From positions 4,526,001-4,590,000 of the forward strand of contig NZ_LT629971.1 in NCBI RefSeq assembly GCF_900108565.1: DNA of 64,000 nucleotides, written 5' to 3'. Origin of the DNA: Mycolicibacterium rutilum (GTDB taxonomy: Bacteria; Actinomycetota; Actinomycetes; Mycobacteriales; Mycobacteriaceae). This document shows, in pieces, positions 1-9,041 of the stretch (its first letter is position 1; the number at the start of each line of letters is the position of its first letter). The notes under the pieces are model-generated. The model ran no database searches. It was not told where the DNA came from and saw only the letters and a list, made by a program, of their open reading frames with translations. A program made the translations under genes and the position numbers.

Positions 1-191
1 TCGTCCGGCTCGGCGTGCTGCTCGTGCTCGTGGTGGCACAGGGGTTGGTCGGCACGGTGCAGTTCTTCACCGGGGTGCCGGCGGCCCTGGTCGCCGTCCA
101 CGTCGCGGGCGCCGCGGCGTGCACCGCGGCGACCGCCGCGCTATGGGCGTCGATGCGAGAGCGGGCCGAGCCCGAACCGCTCGAGCGCTGA
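1..191 (+). CDS. ctaA: Heme A synthase (COX15/CtaA family), C-terminal end only
   Basis: The window opens inside this gene; the last 62 codons are read in frame 3 and end at TGA 189-191. The visible part has a hydrophobic segment, then an amphipathic stretch with QGLVGTVQFFTGVP, then a second hydrophobic segment containing a conserved His (VAVHVAGA), and a charged tail rich in Arg and Glu. This pattern matches the last two membrane helices of COX15/CtaA, which oxidises heme O to heme A in the cytoplasmic membrane. CtaB, which supplies heme O, is encoded 3 kb away, which supports the assignment. Its 3' end overlaps the convergent ATP-grasp gene by 51 bases. Confidence 0.85.
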   Translation, partial: VRLGVLLVLVVAQGLVGTVQFFTGVPAALVAVHVAGAAACTAATAALWASMRERAEPEPLER

Positions 192-1082
192 TTCCACGGC
201 GAGGACGAACTCGCGCTGCTGCACCCCGCGCGTGGCGTCGTCGAGCTGCGCCCAACCCAGCGACGGCTCGACCAGTTCCACCTCCAGCACGCGCGGATCG
301 GCCCGGCCGCCGATGATGTCGACCCGCGCGTACAGGAACTCCTCCGGCTGCATGCCGAGGTGCGCGGCGGCGGCTGCGAGCGCCGCATGGCCGACGTCCC
401 ACAGCTCGAAATCGGGATCGGCCGCGGCGAGCTGCTCCTGCGCGTAGGTGCCCGATTCGTCGAACTGCGGCGCCTCGCCGGGCGCCCGCAGGATCGGCCC
501 CTTGGTGAACGCGTGCGATTGCGCGCCGGCGAGGAACACCAGCGCGGTCTCACCGTCCTGGACTCGTTCGTCGTAGGGCTGCACCAGCACCGTCCGCCCC
601 GCGTCCTGCAGCCGGGCCGCATGCTCGCGCGCATCGTCGCGGTCCGAAAAGCGAAGCGTGTCAACCGAACCCGCCCCTACCGAGGGTTTGACGACGACCT
701 CGTCGCTGTCGGGCAGGCGCACCCGCTCCCCCGGCGCGAAGAACCGGCTCGGAATCGTGGGCACCCCGGCGGCCGCGAGGTCGGCCAGATAACGCTTGTC
801 GGTGTTCCAGGACACCACCAGCGCCGGGTTCAGCAGGTGCCGGACCCGGCGCGTCCAGCCGAGAAACTCGTCGAGCCGCTCGATGTAGTCCCACGTCGCG
901 CGCAGGATCACCAGGTCGGCGTCCAGCGTCGCCGGATCGTCCCAGGACAGCCAGCGAGCGTGCAGGCCGCGCCCGGCCAGCGCCGCGACCAGCCCCGCGT
1001 CGTCGCCGTCGCCGTCCGGCAGGGCCGGGCAACCGGCCAACACGATGCGCGGATGGAACACGTCGGGACGGGCGAGCTTCAC
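141..1082 (-). CDS. ATP-grasp domain protein (RimK/glutathione-synthetase-like), function unknown
   Basis: A 313-residue protein. The N-terminal third has a Rossmann-like start (RIVLAGCPALPDGDGDDAGL) and a WDY motif near residue 85. The middle has the nucleotide-binding strand VVVKPSVGAGS, and the C-terminal part has the metal-binding pattern RVDII...LEVELVEPSLG typical of ATP-grasp ligases that join a carboxylate to an amine. The substrate cannot be read from sequence. The GTG start at 1082 is chosen because TATCCT lies 7 bases upstream, giving a leaderless start, and because it leaves room for the divergent qor gene 18 bases away. A homologue at the same place in M. tuberculosis is annotated as conserved hypothetical (Rv1455, from memory). 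Confidence 0.8.
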   Translation of the reverse strand: MKLARPDVFHPRIVLAGCPALPDGDGDDAGLVAALAGRGLHARWLSWDDPATLDADLVILRATWDYIERLDEFLGWTRRVRHLLNPALVVSWNTDKRYLADLAAAGVPTIPSRFFAPGERVRLPDSDEVVVKPSVGAGSVDTLRFSDRDDAREHAARLQDAGRTVLVQPYDERVQDGETALVFLAGAQSHAFTKGPILRAPGEAPQFDESGTYAQEQLAAADPDFELWDVGHAALAAAAAHLGMQPEEFLYARVDIIGGRADPRVLEVELVEPSLGWAQLDDATRGVQQREFVLAVESALERFGLGPLSHRRP

Positions 1083-1100
1083 GGAAGGCAGGATAGAACC
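1083..1100. promoter_or_regulatory. Bidirectional promoter with overlapping -10 elements
   Basis: Only 18 bases separate the GTG of the ATP-grasp gene (1082, minus) from the ATG of qor (1101, plus). On the plus strand CAGGAT (1089-1094) lies 6 bases before the qor ATG. On the minus strand TATCCT (1090-1095) lies 7 bases before the ATP-grasp GTG. The two hexamers overlap on five bases. Both spacings match the -10-to-start distance of leaderless mycobacterial mRNAs. Inference from spacing and hexamer match only. Confidence 0.55.
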
Positions 1101-2072
1101 ATGTACGCCATCGAAGTCGCCGAGACCGGCGGACCCGAAGTCCTCACCTACGTCGAGAAGCCGCAACCCACGCCCGGGCCCGGCGAGGTGCTCATCAAGG
1201 CCGAGGCGATCGGGGTGAACTTCCTCGACACCTACTTCCGCTCCGGTCAGTATCCGCGGGAGACGCCGTTCATCCTCGGCAACGAGGTGTGCGGCACCGT
1301 CGAGGCCGTCGGCGACGATGTGGCCGCGCTCAAGGTCGGCGACCGGGTGGTGACCGCCCAGGCCAACGGCGCCTACGCCGAATACTCCGTCGCACCGGCC
1401 GATTTCGTCGCCTACGTGCCCGACGGCGTGAGCCCGGAGGCCGCGGCGGCGAGCCTGCTCAAGGGCATGACCGCGCACTACTTGATCAAGTCGCTGTATC
1501 CGGTGCAGCAGGGCGACTCCGTGCTGGTGCACGCCGGTGCCGGCGGCGTCGGGCTGATCCTGACGCAGTGGGCGACGAGCATGGCGGTGCGGGTGATCAC
1601 CACGGTGTCCACACCGGAGAAGGCGGAACTGTCGCGGCAGGCGGGCGCGGTGGAGGTGCTGGACTATCCGGAAGATCCCGCCGAGTTCGGCGCCAAGATC
1701 AAGGAAATGACCGAAGGTGGGGTCGCCGCCGTGTACGACGGCGTGGGTGCGGCCACGTTCGAGGCCAGCCTGGCCAGCCTCGCGGTGCGCGGCACGTTGG
1801 CTCTGTTCGGCGCGTCCAGTGGGCCGGTGCCGCCGTTCGACCCGCAGCGCCTCAACGCCGCGGGCTCGCTGTTCCTGACCCGCCCGACGCTGGTGCACTA
1901 CACCCGCACCGCCGACGAATTCGCTTGGCGGGCAGGCGAACTGCTCGACGCGATCGCATCGGGTGCGCTGACCATCACGGTCAGCCACCGCTACCCGCTG
2001 GCCGACGCCGCCCAGGCGCACACCGACCTGCAGGGCCGCAAGACGGTCGGGTCGGTCGTGCTGGTGCCCTGA
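1101..2072 (+). CDS. qor: NADPH:quinone oxidoreductase (zinc-free MDR superfamily)
   Basis: A 323-residue quinone reductase of the medium-chain dehydrogenase superfamily, reducing quinones with NADPH. The N-terminal GroES-like domain carries GEVLIKAEAIGVNFLDTYFRSG and LGNEVCGTVEAVG. The Rossmann domain has VHAGAGGVGLI near residues 145-155 as the NADPH-binding loop. The zinc-binding Cys cluster of alcohol dehydrogenases is absent, as expected for QOR. The ATG at 1101 matches the family start and sits 6 bases after CAGGAT. The gene ends one base before the stop codon of the convergent lipoprotein gene. Confidence 0.92.
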   Translation: MYAIEVAETGGPEVLTYVEKPQPTPGPGEVLIKAEAIGVNFLDTYFRSGQYPRETPFILGNEVCGTVEAVGDDVAALKVGDRVVTAQANGAYAEYSVAPADFVAYVPDGVSPEAAAASLLKGMTAHYLIKSLYPVQQGDSVLVHAGAGGVGLILTQWATSMAVRVITTVSTPEKAELSRQAGAVEVLDYPEDPAEFGAKIKEMTEGGVAAVYDGVGAATFEASLASLAVRGTLALFGASSGPVPPFDPQRLNAAGSLFLTRPTLVHYTRTADEFAWRAGELLDAIASGALTITVSHRYPLADAAQAHTDLQGRKTVGSVVLVP

Positions 2073-2073
2073 G

Positions 2074-3087
2074 CTAGCCGCCGGGCGCGGGTGCGGGCGC
2101 CGCTGCCGGTGGCGGCGGCGGGGCGACCATCCGGTCGTACTTGAGGTCGAAGACCTGCTGGGTCGGGCAGGGCTCGCCCGCCTCGATCCGACGGGTGCCG
2201 CTCAGCGTCACGATCGGGTTCTCCGACGGCGCCGGGAACAGGATCTCGTCGTTGCCGAACGAGCGCACCCGCTCCGGCATCCCCGGCCCGCACGACTTCT
2301 CGCCGCGGTCCCACCGGTAGGTCCACCGGTCACCGGCGAATGTCAGCGGCGTCAGCTGCGGATCGTTTTCGATCGCGGTGGCCTGGGTGCTCGCACACTC
2401 GTCGGTGTTGCGCACACAGAACGTGGCGACGTCGATGGTCAGCACACCGGGCGCCCCGTCCGGCGGCTGCGTGGTGATGGTCTGGGTGTAGGTGCCGCTG
2501 AACGCCTGGGCCTTCGACGGCTTGCGGGCCTCGACCGCGCTCGGGTCGATCAGCTGGACACCCTCCGGAACGTCGCCCTGCTTGGTCACGGTGACCGGCA
2601 TCTGCACCACCCACGGGCAGTCCGGGCCGGTGGTGATCTCGGTCCACGTCCCGGTCAGCGTGTCATTCGGCTGCGGGGTCAGCACCCAGGTGCCCAGCAC
2701 CCGCGCCGGTTGCCCGCCCGCGCGGCACTTGCTGTCCTCGGCGATGACCATCACCCAGTTGCCGTCGATGAGGTCGAGGGTGCCCTGGATGTTGGTCGGC
2801 GACCCGTCCGGCTTGATCCGGGTGCCGGTCGCGATGCAGACGTTGTCGGCCGCGCAGTGCGAGTCCAGCGCCCACCGCGCGCTCATCGGTTCGGTGCGCG
2901 GTGAGGCGGCCCCCAGCTGGGTGCGCTTGGCGACGTCGAAGTCGATCTTGTAGAGCCCGTTGAGCACCGGCCCGGCCGCACTGGGCGGGGGCGTCGACGT
3001 CGTGGACTCACTTTCGCCGCCCGACGAGCAACCGACCACCAACACCGCGGCCGACATTGCTACCGCGAGCCCTCGCAACCACGACAC
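2074..3087 (-). CDS. Predicted secreted lipoprotein of unknown function
   Basis: About 337 residues. A short basic N-terminus and hydrophobic stretch (LAVAMSAAVLVVGC) end in a lipobox-like VVGC, so the mature protein should be lipidated at Cys and exported. A low-complexity Ser/Thr/Pro linker follows, then a predicted beta-rich region with paired cysteines, and the tail is Pro/Ala-rich. The GTG at 3087 is chosen because GGGGGCGG lies just upstream; a longer frame would begin with a charged stretch that spoils the signal peptide. I do not recognise a named family. The flanking ctaB gene is read in the same direction with an 81-base gap. Confidence 0.75.
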   Translation of the reverse strand: MSWLRGLAVAMSAAVLVVGCSSGGESESTTSTPPPSAAGPVLNGLYKIDFDVAKRTQLGAASPRTEPMSARWALDSHCAADNVCIATGTRIKPDGSPTNIQGTLDLIDGNWVMVIAEDSKCRAGGQPARVLGTWVLTPQPNDTLTGTWTEITTGPDCPWVVQMPVTVTKQGDVPEGVQLIDPSAVEARKPSKAQAFSGTYTQTITTQPPDGAPGVLTIDVATFCVRNTDECASTQATAIENDPQLTPLTFAGDRWTYRWDRGEKSCGPGMPERVRSFGNDEILFPAPSENPIVTLSGTRRIEAGEPCPTQQVFDLKYDRMVAPPPPPAAAPAPAPGG

Positions 3088-3168
3088 GTTTCCGCCCCCT
3101 GCTAGTCGTTGTTTACGCAACTTCGCAGCACCTTAGCTCAGGAGGTGCGGCGTGCGGGGCGAACTTGC

Positions 3169-4095
3169 TCAGAGCAAAGTCGGAATTGCGAGAACCGAGT
3201 CGATCGCCAGCGCGCAGAAGACCACGGCGAGGTAGTTGTTCGACTGCAGGAACAGGCGCAGCGGCTTGACCGGTTCGCCGCGGCGCACACCGCGGTAGAG
3301 CTGGTGCGCCATCACCAGGAACCAGCCGCCGGCCAGCACGGCGACGGCGGTGTACAGCCAGCCGGTGACCGGCACCAGCGCCAGCGTGGCCGCCACCGTC
3401 AGCCAGGTGTAGATCACGATCTGCTTGGTGACCTCGCGCTCGGTGGCCACCGCGGGCAGCATGGGCACGCCCGCCGCGCGGTAGTCCTCCTTGTAGCGCA
3501 TGGCCAGCGCCCAGGTGTGCGGCGGCGTCCAGAAGAAGATGATCGCGAACATCGCCAGCGCGGGCCACGCGATGGTGCCGGTGACGGCGGACCAGCCGAT
3601 CATCACGGGCATGCAGCCGGCCGCGCCGCCCCACACCACGTTCTGCGATGTCCGGCGCTTCAGCAGCAGCGTGTAGACCAACACGTAGAACGCGATCGTC
3701 GCGCCGGCCAGGTGCGCCGAGAGCATGTTGGTGGTCCACCACAGCCAGAAGAACGAGCCGACCGACAGCGCCAGCCCGAACACCAGGGCGTGGCTGCGCG
3801 GAACCGTGGCCCGCGCCAGCGGCCTGCGTTCGGTGCGCTTCATCACCTTGTCGATGTCGGCGTCGGCCACGCAGTTCAGTGCGTTGGCGCCCGCGGCGGC
3901 GAGCATGCCACCGACCAGGGTGTTGAAGATCAGCAGCGGGTCGACGTGGCCGCGGTCGGCCAGCAGCATGGCCGGAATGGTGGTGACCAGAAGCAGTTCG
4001 ATGACGCGCGGCTTGGTCAAGGAGAGGTAGCCGAGGAGCCGGTCGCGGATTCGGACAGCCGCCCCGTCAACGAGGTGGCCTTCGCGAACGCTCAA
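3169..4095 (-). CDS. ctaB: Protoheme IX farnesyltransferase (heme O synthase)
   Basis: An integral membrane prenyltransferase of the UbiA superfamily, 308 residues with about nine hydrophobic segments. It adds a farnesyl group to heme b to give heme O for the aa3-type oxidase. Both Asp-rich motifs are visible: NCVADADIDKVMKRTERRPL near residues 74-93, and YKEDYRAAGVPMLP in the second half. LSLTKPRVIELLL at the first helix is also characteristic. The start is TTG at 4095, preceded by CAGGAG nine bases upstream. It is divergent from tkt. CtaA, acting next in the pathway, is encoded at the window's left edge. Confidence 0.93.
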   Translation of the reverse strand: MSVREGHLVDGAAVRIRDRLLGYLSLTKPRVIELLLVTTIPAMLLADRGHVDPLLIFNTLVGGMLAAAGANALNCVADADIDKVMKRTERRPLARATVPRSHALVFGLALSVGSFFWLWWTTNMLSAHLAGATIAFYVLVYTLLLKRRTSQNVVWGGAAGCMPVMIGWSAVTGTIAWPALAMFAIIFFWTPPHTWALAMRYKEDYRAAGVPMLPAVATEREVTKQIVIYTWLTVAATLALVPVTGWLYTAVAVLAGGWFLVMAHQLYRGVRRGEPVKPLRLFLQSNNYLAVVFCALAIDSVLAIPTLL

Positions 4096-4272
4096 CGCAG
4101 TTACTCCTGTCGAACAGCTTCTACTACAGACGATGGTAGACCGCAGGACAACGGCGGCCTAATCGTCCCCCGGCAATCTGCATTGGATGACCATCCCGCA
4201 CTAGGGTGTTTAAACGAGCAGCGAAAAGAGTTCGAAGCCGACCAAGCTCAGAAGCCGACCAGGAGTGCGCCT
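4096..4272. promoter_or_regulatory. ctaB/tkt divergent promoter region with an 11-bp direct repeat
   Basis: The 177-base gap separates two divergent genes. TACCAT on the minus strand (4133-4138) would give ctaB a leader of about 30 bases. TAGGGT on the plus strand (4202-4207) would give tkt a leader of about 58 bases. Just before the tkt ribosome-binding site GAAGCCGACCA occurs twice, at 4234-4244 and 4251-4261, 17 bases apart; the second copy runs into the AGGAG. Promoter hexamers are weak evidence alone; the repeat is exact. Confidence 0.4.
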
Positions 4273-6366
4273 GTGACCACGCTCGAAGAGATTTCCGCGC
4301 TGACCCGTCCGAACCACCCGGACGACTGGACCGACGTGGACACGCTGGCCGTCGACACCGTCCGGGTGCTGGCCGCCGACGCTGTGCAGAAGGTGGGCAA
4401 CGGCCACCCAGGGACCGCGATGAGCCTGGCGCCGCTGGCCTACACCCTGTTCCAGCGGCAGATGCGCCACGACCCGAGCGACGTGCACTGGCTGGGCCGG
4501 GACCGTTTCGTGCTGTCGGCCGGCCACTCCAGCCTCACCCTCTACATTCAGCTCTACCTCGGCGGCTTCGGCCTCGAGCTGTCCGACATCGAGTCGCTGC
4601 GGACGTTCAAGTCCAAGACGCCGGGGCACCCGGAGTTCCGGCACACCAAGGGCGTCGAGATCACCACCGGCCCGCTGGGCCAGGGCCTGGCCTCGGCCGT
4701 CGGCATGGCGATGGCGTCGCGCTATGAGCGCGGGCTGTTCGATCCCGACACCCCGTGGGGTGAGAGCCCGTTCGACCACTACGTCTATGTCATCGCCTCC
4801 GACGGCGACATCGAGGAGGGCATCACCAGCGAGGCGTCCTCGCTGGCGGGCACGCAGCAGCTGGGCAACCTGATCGTCTTCTACGACAAGAATCAGATCT
4901 CCATCGAGCACGACACCAACATCGCGCTGAGCGAGGACGTCGCGGCCCGCTACCGGGCCTACGGCTGGCACGTGCAGGAGATCGAGGGCGGCGAGAACGT
5001 GGTCGGGATCGAGCAGGCCATCGCCGAGGCCAAGAAGGTGACGGACAAGCCGTCGTTCATCGCGTTGCGGACCATCATCGGTTACCCGGCGCCGAACAAG
5101 ATGAACACCGGCGGGGTGCACGGCTCGGCACTCGGCGACGACGAGGTGGCCGCCACCAAGAAGATCCTCGGCTTCGACCCGGACAAGACGTTCGAGGTGC
5201 GGCCCGAGGTCATCGAGCACACCCGCAAGCTGGTCGACCGGGGCAGCGAGGCGCACGCCAAGTGGCAGAGCACGTTCGACGCCTGGGCGGAGCGGGAGAC
5301 TGAGCGTAAGGCGCTGCTGGACCGGCTGCTCGCCCAGGAACTGCCCGAGGGCTGGGATTCGGACCTGACGTACTGGGAGCCGGGTTCCAAGCCGTTGGCG
5401 ACCCGCGCCGCGTTCGGCCAGGTGCTCAACGACGTGGCGCCGAAGCTGCCCGAGCTCTGGGGTGGCTCGGCCGACCTGGCGGGCAGCAACAACACCACCA
5501 TCAAGGGTGTCAAATCGTTTGGCCCGCCGTCGATTTCGACTGAAGACTTCACCGCCGACTGGTACGGCCGGGTGCTGCACTTCGGGATCCGCGAGCACGC
5601 GATGGGCGCCATCTTGTCCGGCATCGTGCTGCACGGTCCGACCCGCGCGTTCGGCGGCACGTTCCTGCAGTTCTCCGACTACATGCGGCCTGCCGTGCGG
5701 CTGGCGTCGCTGATGGACATCGACACGATCTACATCTGGACGCACGACTCGATCGGCCTCGGCGAGGACGGGCCGACCCACCAGCCGATCGAGCATCTGG
5801 CTGCGCTGCGGGCGATCCCGAACCTGTCGGTCGTGCGGCCGGGTGACCCGAACGAGACCGCGTACGCCTGGCGCAGCATCCTGGCCCGCGGCAACGGCAG
5901 CGGGCCGGTCGGGTTCATCCTGACCCGCCAGGGCATCCCGGTGCTGGAGGGCACCGACGCCGATGGGGTGGCGCGCGGTGGCTACGTGCTCGGCGGCGGC
6001 AACCCCGCCGACGACGCGGACGTGATCATCATCGCCACGGGCTCGGAACTGCAGTTGGCGGTCGAGGCGAAGAAGCAGTTGGCGGACAAGGACATCACGG
6101 CCTACGTGGTGTCGATGCCGTGCGTCGAGTGGTTCGAGTCGCAGCCGCAGGAGTACCGCGACAAGGTGCTGCCGCCGACGGTGTCGGCGCGGGTGGCGGT
6201 CGAGGCGGCCGTCGCGCAGAGTTGGTACAAGCTCGTCGGCGACACCGGCGAGATCATCTCGATCGAGCACTACGGCGAATCGGCTGACGACAAGACGTTG
6301 TTCCGTGAGTTCGGGTTCACGCCAGAAGCCGTCGTGGCCGCCGCGGAGCGCTCCATAGCCAATTAG
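4273..6366 (+). CDS. tkt: Transketolase
   Basis: A 697-residue thiamine-diphosphate enzyme that moves two-carbon units between pentose, heptose and triose phosphates. Visible: VGNGHPGTAMSLAPLAY near residue 40 (active-site His), LGQGLASAVG, the TPP/metal motif around ASDGDIEEGITSEAS near residue 176 followed by the KNQIS segment, and HFGIREHAMG near residue 435 with the catalytic Glu. The GTG at 4273 follows AGGAG with a seven-base gap, and the N-terminus then reads TTLEEISALTRP as in mycobacterial Tkt. It is first in the operon tkt-tal-zwf-opcA-pgl. Confidence 0.96.
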   Translation: MTTLEEISALTRPNHPDDWTDVDTLAVDTVRVLAADAVQKVGNGHPGTAMSLAPLAYTLFQRQMRHDPSDVHWLGRDRFVLSAGHSSLTLYIQLYLGGFGLELSDIESLRTFKSKTPGHPEFRHTKGVEITTGPLGQGLASAVGMAMASRYERGLFDPDTPWGESPFDHYVYVIASDGDIEEGITSEASSLAGTQQLGNLIVFYDKNQISIEHDTNIALSEDVAARYRAYGWHVQEIEGGENVVGIEQAIAEAKKVTDKPSFIALRTIIGYPAPNKMNTGGVHGSALGDDEVAATKKILGFDPDKTFEVRPEVIEHTRKLVDRGSEAHAKWQSTFDAWAERETERKALLDRLLAQELPEGWDSDLTYWEPGSKPLATRAAFGQVLNDVAPKLPELWGGSADLAGSNNTTIKGVKSFGPPSISTEDFTADWYGRVLHFGIREHAMGAILSGIVLHGPTRAFGGTFLQFSDYMRPAVRLASLMDIDTIYIWTHDSIGLGEDGPTHQPIEHLAALRAIPNLSVVRPGDPNETAYAWRSILARGNGSGPVGFILTRQGIPVLEGTDADGVARGGYVLGGGNPADDADVIIIATGSELQLAVEAKKQLADKDITAYVVSMPCVEWFESQPQEYRDKVLPPTVSARVAVEAAVAQSWYKLVGDTGEIISIEHYGESADDKTLFREFGFTPEAVVAAAERSIAN

Positions 6367-6388
6367 GTAGTAGTGGAAAGGCACAGCA

Positions 6389-7507
6389 ATGGCTCAAAAT
6401 CCGAATCTCGCGGCGCTGGCCGACGCGGGTGTGTCGGTCTGGCTTGACGACCTGTCGCGCGATCGTCTGCAGACCGGCAACCTGCAGGAACTGATCGACA
6501 CCAGAAGCGTCGTCGGGGTCACCACGAACCCGTCGATCTTCCAGGCCGCGTTGTCCAAGGGCACGGCCTACGACGCGCAGGTCAAGGAGCTCGCCGAGCG
6601 CGGTGCCGACGTGGACGCGACGATCCGCACCGTCACAACCGACGACGTGCGCAACGCCTGCGATGTGCTGGCCAAGCAGTACGAACTGTCCGACGGCGTC
6701 GACGGCCGGGTGTCGATCGAGGTGGACCCGCGGCTGGCGCACGACACCGACAAGACTATCCTGCAGGCGATCGAGCTGTGGAAGATCGTCGACCGGCCCA
6801 ACCTGCTGATCAAGATCCCCGCGACCGAGGCCGGCATCCCGGCCATCGCTTCGGTGCTCGCCGAAGGCATTTCGGTCAACGTCACGTTGATCTTCTCGGT
6901 GGAGCGCTACCGCCTCGTGATGGACGCGTACCTGCAGGGCCTCGAGAAAGCCAAGGAGGCGGGGCACGACATCTCCCGCATCCATTCGGTCGCCTCGTTC
7001 TTCGTGTCGCGGGTGGACACCGAGATCGACAAGCGGCTCGAGAAGATCGGCTCACCGGAGGCGCTGGACCTGCGCGGCAAGGCCGGCGTGGCCAACGCGC
7101 GGCTGGCCTACGCGGCGTACGAGGAGGTCTTCGTCGGCGGGCAGCGCTTCGAGGCGCTGAAGGCTGCGGGCGCGCGGGTGCAGCGTCCACTGTGGGCGTC
7201 GACCGGGGTGAAGAACCCGGACTACTCCGACACGCTCTACGTCACCGAGCTGGTCGCGCCGAAAACCGTGAACACCATGCCGGAGAAGACGATCGAGGCG
7301 GTCGCCGACCACGGCGTCGTCACCGGCGACACCGTGACCGGCACGGCCGACGAGTCGCAGGCGCTGTTCGATCAGCTCTCGGCCATCGGCATCGATCTGC
7401 CCGACGTGTTCCGGCTCCTCGAGGACGAGGGCGTGGAGAAGTTCGAGAAGTCATGGCAGGAGTTGCTCGAGGCCACGCAGGGCCAGCTCGACGAGAAAAA
7501 GGGATGA
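6389..7507 (+). CDS. tal: Transaldolase
   Basis: A 372-residue transaldolase exchanging dihydroxyacetone units between sedoheptulose-7-phosphate and glyceraldehyde-3-phosphate. The length fits the long actinobacterial type. SVVGVTTNPSIFQAALS near residue 45 is the family signature, and the Schiff-base Lys lies in NLLIKIPATEAG near residue 141. The start follows GAAAGG by seven bases and is 22 bases after the tkt stop, so the two are co-transcribed. Confidence 0.96.
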   Translation: MAQNPNLAALADAGVSVWLDDLSRDRLQTGNLQELIDTRSVVGVTTNPSIFQAALSKGTAYDAQVKELAERGADVDATIRTVTTDDVRNACDVLAKQYELSDGVDGRVSIEVDPRLAHDTDKTILQAIELWKIVDRPNLLIKIPATEAGIPAIASVLAEGISVNVTLIFSVERYRLVMDAYLQGLEKAKEAGHDISRIHSVASFFVSRVDTEIDKRLEKIGSPEALDLRGKAGVANARLAYAAYEEVFVGGQRFEALKAAGARVQRPLWASTGVKNPDYSDTLYVTELVAPKTVNTMPEKTIEAVADHGVVTGDTVTGTADESQALFDQLSAIGIDLPDVFRLLEDEGVEKFEKSWQELLEATQGQLDEKKG

Positions 7508-7514
7508 GCGCGGA

Positions 7515-9041
7515 ATGACGGACTGGGTCAATCCGCTTCGCGACAAACGCGACAAGCGGATGCCCCGGATCGCGGGGCCGTGCGGGATCGTGATCTTCGG
7601 CGTCACCGGCGATCTCTCCCGCAAGAAACTGATGCCCGCGATCTACGACCTCGCCAACCGGGGGCTGCTGCCGCCGTCGTTCTCGTTGATCGGATTCGCC
7701 CGCCGTGACTGGGAGGACCAGGATTTCGGCAAGGTGGTCTATGACGCGGTCAAGCAGCACGCCCGCACCCCGTTCCGTCAGGAGGTGTGGGACCGGCTGG
7801 CCGAGGGCTTCCGGTTCGTGCAGGGCACGTTCGACGACGAGGCCGCGTTCGGGCGGCTCGCCGAGACACTGGAGAAGCTGGACGCCGAACGCGGAACCGG
7901 CGGGAATCACGCGTTCTACCTGTCGATCCCGCCGAAGGCGTTCCAGCAGGTCTGCGAGCAGCTACACAAGTCCGGACTGGCCAACCCGCAGGAGGGCCGC
8001 TGGAGCCGGGTGGTCATCGAGAAGCCGTTCGGCCACGACCTGCAGAGCGCCCGCGCCCTCAACGAGGTCGTCAACAGCGTGTTCCCCGAGGAGTCGGTGT
8101 TCCGCATCGACCACTATCTCGGCAAGGAGACCGTGCAGAACATCCTCGCGCTGCGGTTCGCCAACGAGCTTTACGAGCCGATCTGGAACAACAACTACGT
8201 CGACAGCGTCCAGATCACGATGGCCGAGGACATCGGATTGGGTGGCCGCGCAGGCTATTACGACGGTGTCGGTGCGGCGCGCGACGTCATCCAGAACCAC
8301 CTGCTGCAGCTGCTGGCGCTGACCGCGATGGAAGAGCCGGTCAGCTTCGGACCCAAGGAGCTGCAGGCGGAGAAGATCAAGGTGTTCTCGGCGACCCGGC
8401 CGCTGCAACCGCTCGACGAGACCACCGCCCGCGGGCAGTACGCCGCGGGCTGGCAGGGCAGCGAGAAGGTGGTGGGTCTGCTCGAGGAGGAGGGCTTCTC
8501 CAAGGACTCCACGACCGAGACCTACGCCGCCATCACGCTGGAGGTCGACACCCGACGCTGGGCCGGGGTGCCGTTCTTCCTGCGCACCGGAAAACGATTG
8601 GGCCGCAGGGTCACCGAGATCGCGTTGATCTTCAAGCGGGCGCCACACCTGCCCTTCGACAAGACGATGACCGAGGAGCTCGGCCAGAACGCCCTGGTGA
8701 TCAGGGTGCAGCCCGATGAGGGCATCACGACCCGGTTCGGGTCGAAGGTCCCGGGCAGCGCGATGGAGGTCCGGGACGTGAACATGGACTTCTCCTACGG
8801 CTCCGCGTTCGCCGAGGACTCCCCCGAGGCCTACGAACGGCTGATCCTCGACGTGCTGCTCGGCGAGCCGTCGCTGTTCCCGGTGAACCGCGAGGTCGAA
8901 TTGTCCTGGGAGATCCTCGACCCGGTGCTCGACCACTGGGCGGCCGGCGGTAAGCCGGAGGCATACGAGTCCGGCACCTGGGGGCCCGCGGCAGCCGACG
9001 AGATGCTGCACCGCATGGGCCGGGAATGGAGGCGGCCGTGA
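7515..9041 (+). CDS. zwf: Glucose-6-phosphate 1-dehydrogenase
   Basis: A 508-residue enzyme oxidising glucose-6-phosphate to 6-phosphogluconolactone, the entry step of the oxidative pentose phosphate branch. The N-terminal nucleotide-binding loop is IVIFGVTGDLSRKKLMPA near residues 28-45. The active-site signature RIDHYLGKE lies near residues 197-206. VIEKPFGHD and FANELYEPIWN are also typical. It starts 7 bases after tal and its stop overlaps the GTG of opcA, whose product is needed for activity or assembly of this enzyme in related bacteria. Confidence 0.97.
   Translation: MTDWVNPLRDKRDKRMPRIAGPCGIVIFGVTGDLSRKKLMPAIYDLANRGLLPPSFSLIGFARRDWEDQDFGKVVYDAVKQHARTPFRQEVWDRLAEGFRFVQGTFDDEAAFGRLAETLEKLDAERGTGGNHAFYLSIPPKAFQQVCEQLHKSGLANPQEGRWSRVVIEKPFGHDLQSARALNEVVNSVFPEESVFRIDHYLGKETVQNILALRFANELYEPIWNNNYVDSVQITMAEDIGLGGRAGYYDGVGAARDVIQNHLLQLLALTAMEEPVSFGPKELQAEKIKVFSATRPLQPLDETTARGQYAAGWQGSEKVVGLLEEEGFSKDSTTETYAAITLEVDTRRWAGVPFFLRTGKRLGRRVTEIALIFKRAPHLPFDKTMTEELGQNALVIRVQPDEGITTRFGSKVPGSAMEVRDVNMDFSYGSAFAEDSPEAYERLILDVLLGEPSLFPVNREVELSWEILDPVLDHWAAGGKPEAYESGTWGPAAADEMLHRMGREWRRP

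Noticed and set aside
4210..6384. A 724-codon open frame opposite tkt
   Set aside because: Same GC-driven artefact; no recognisable domain, and transketolase motifs are complete on the other strand.
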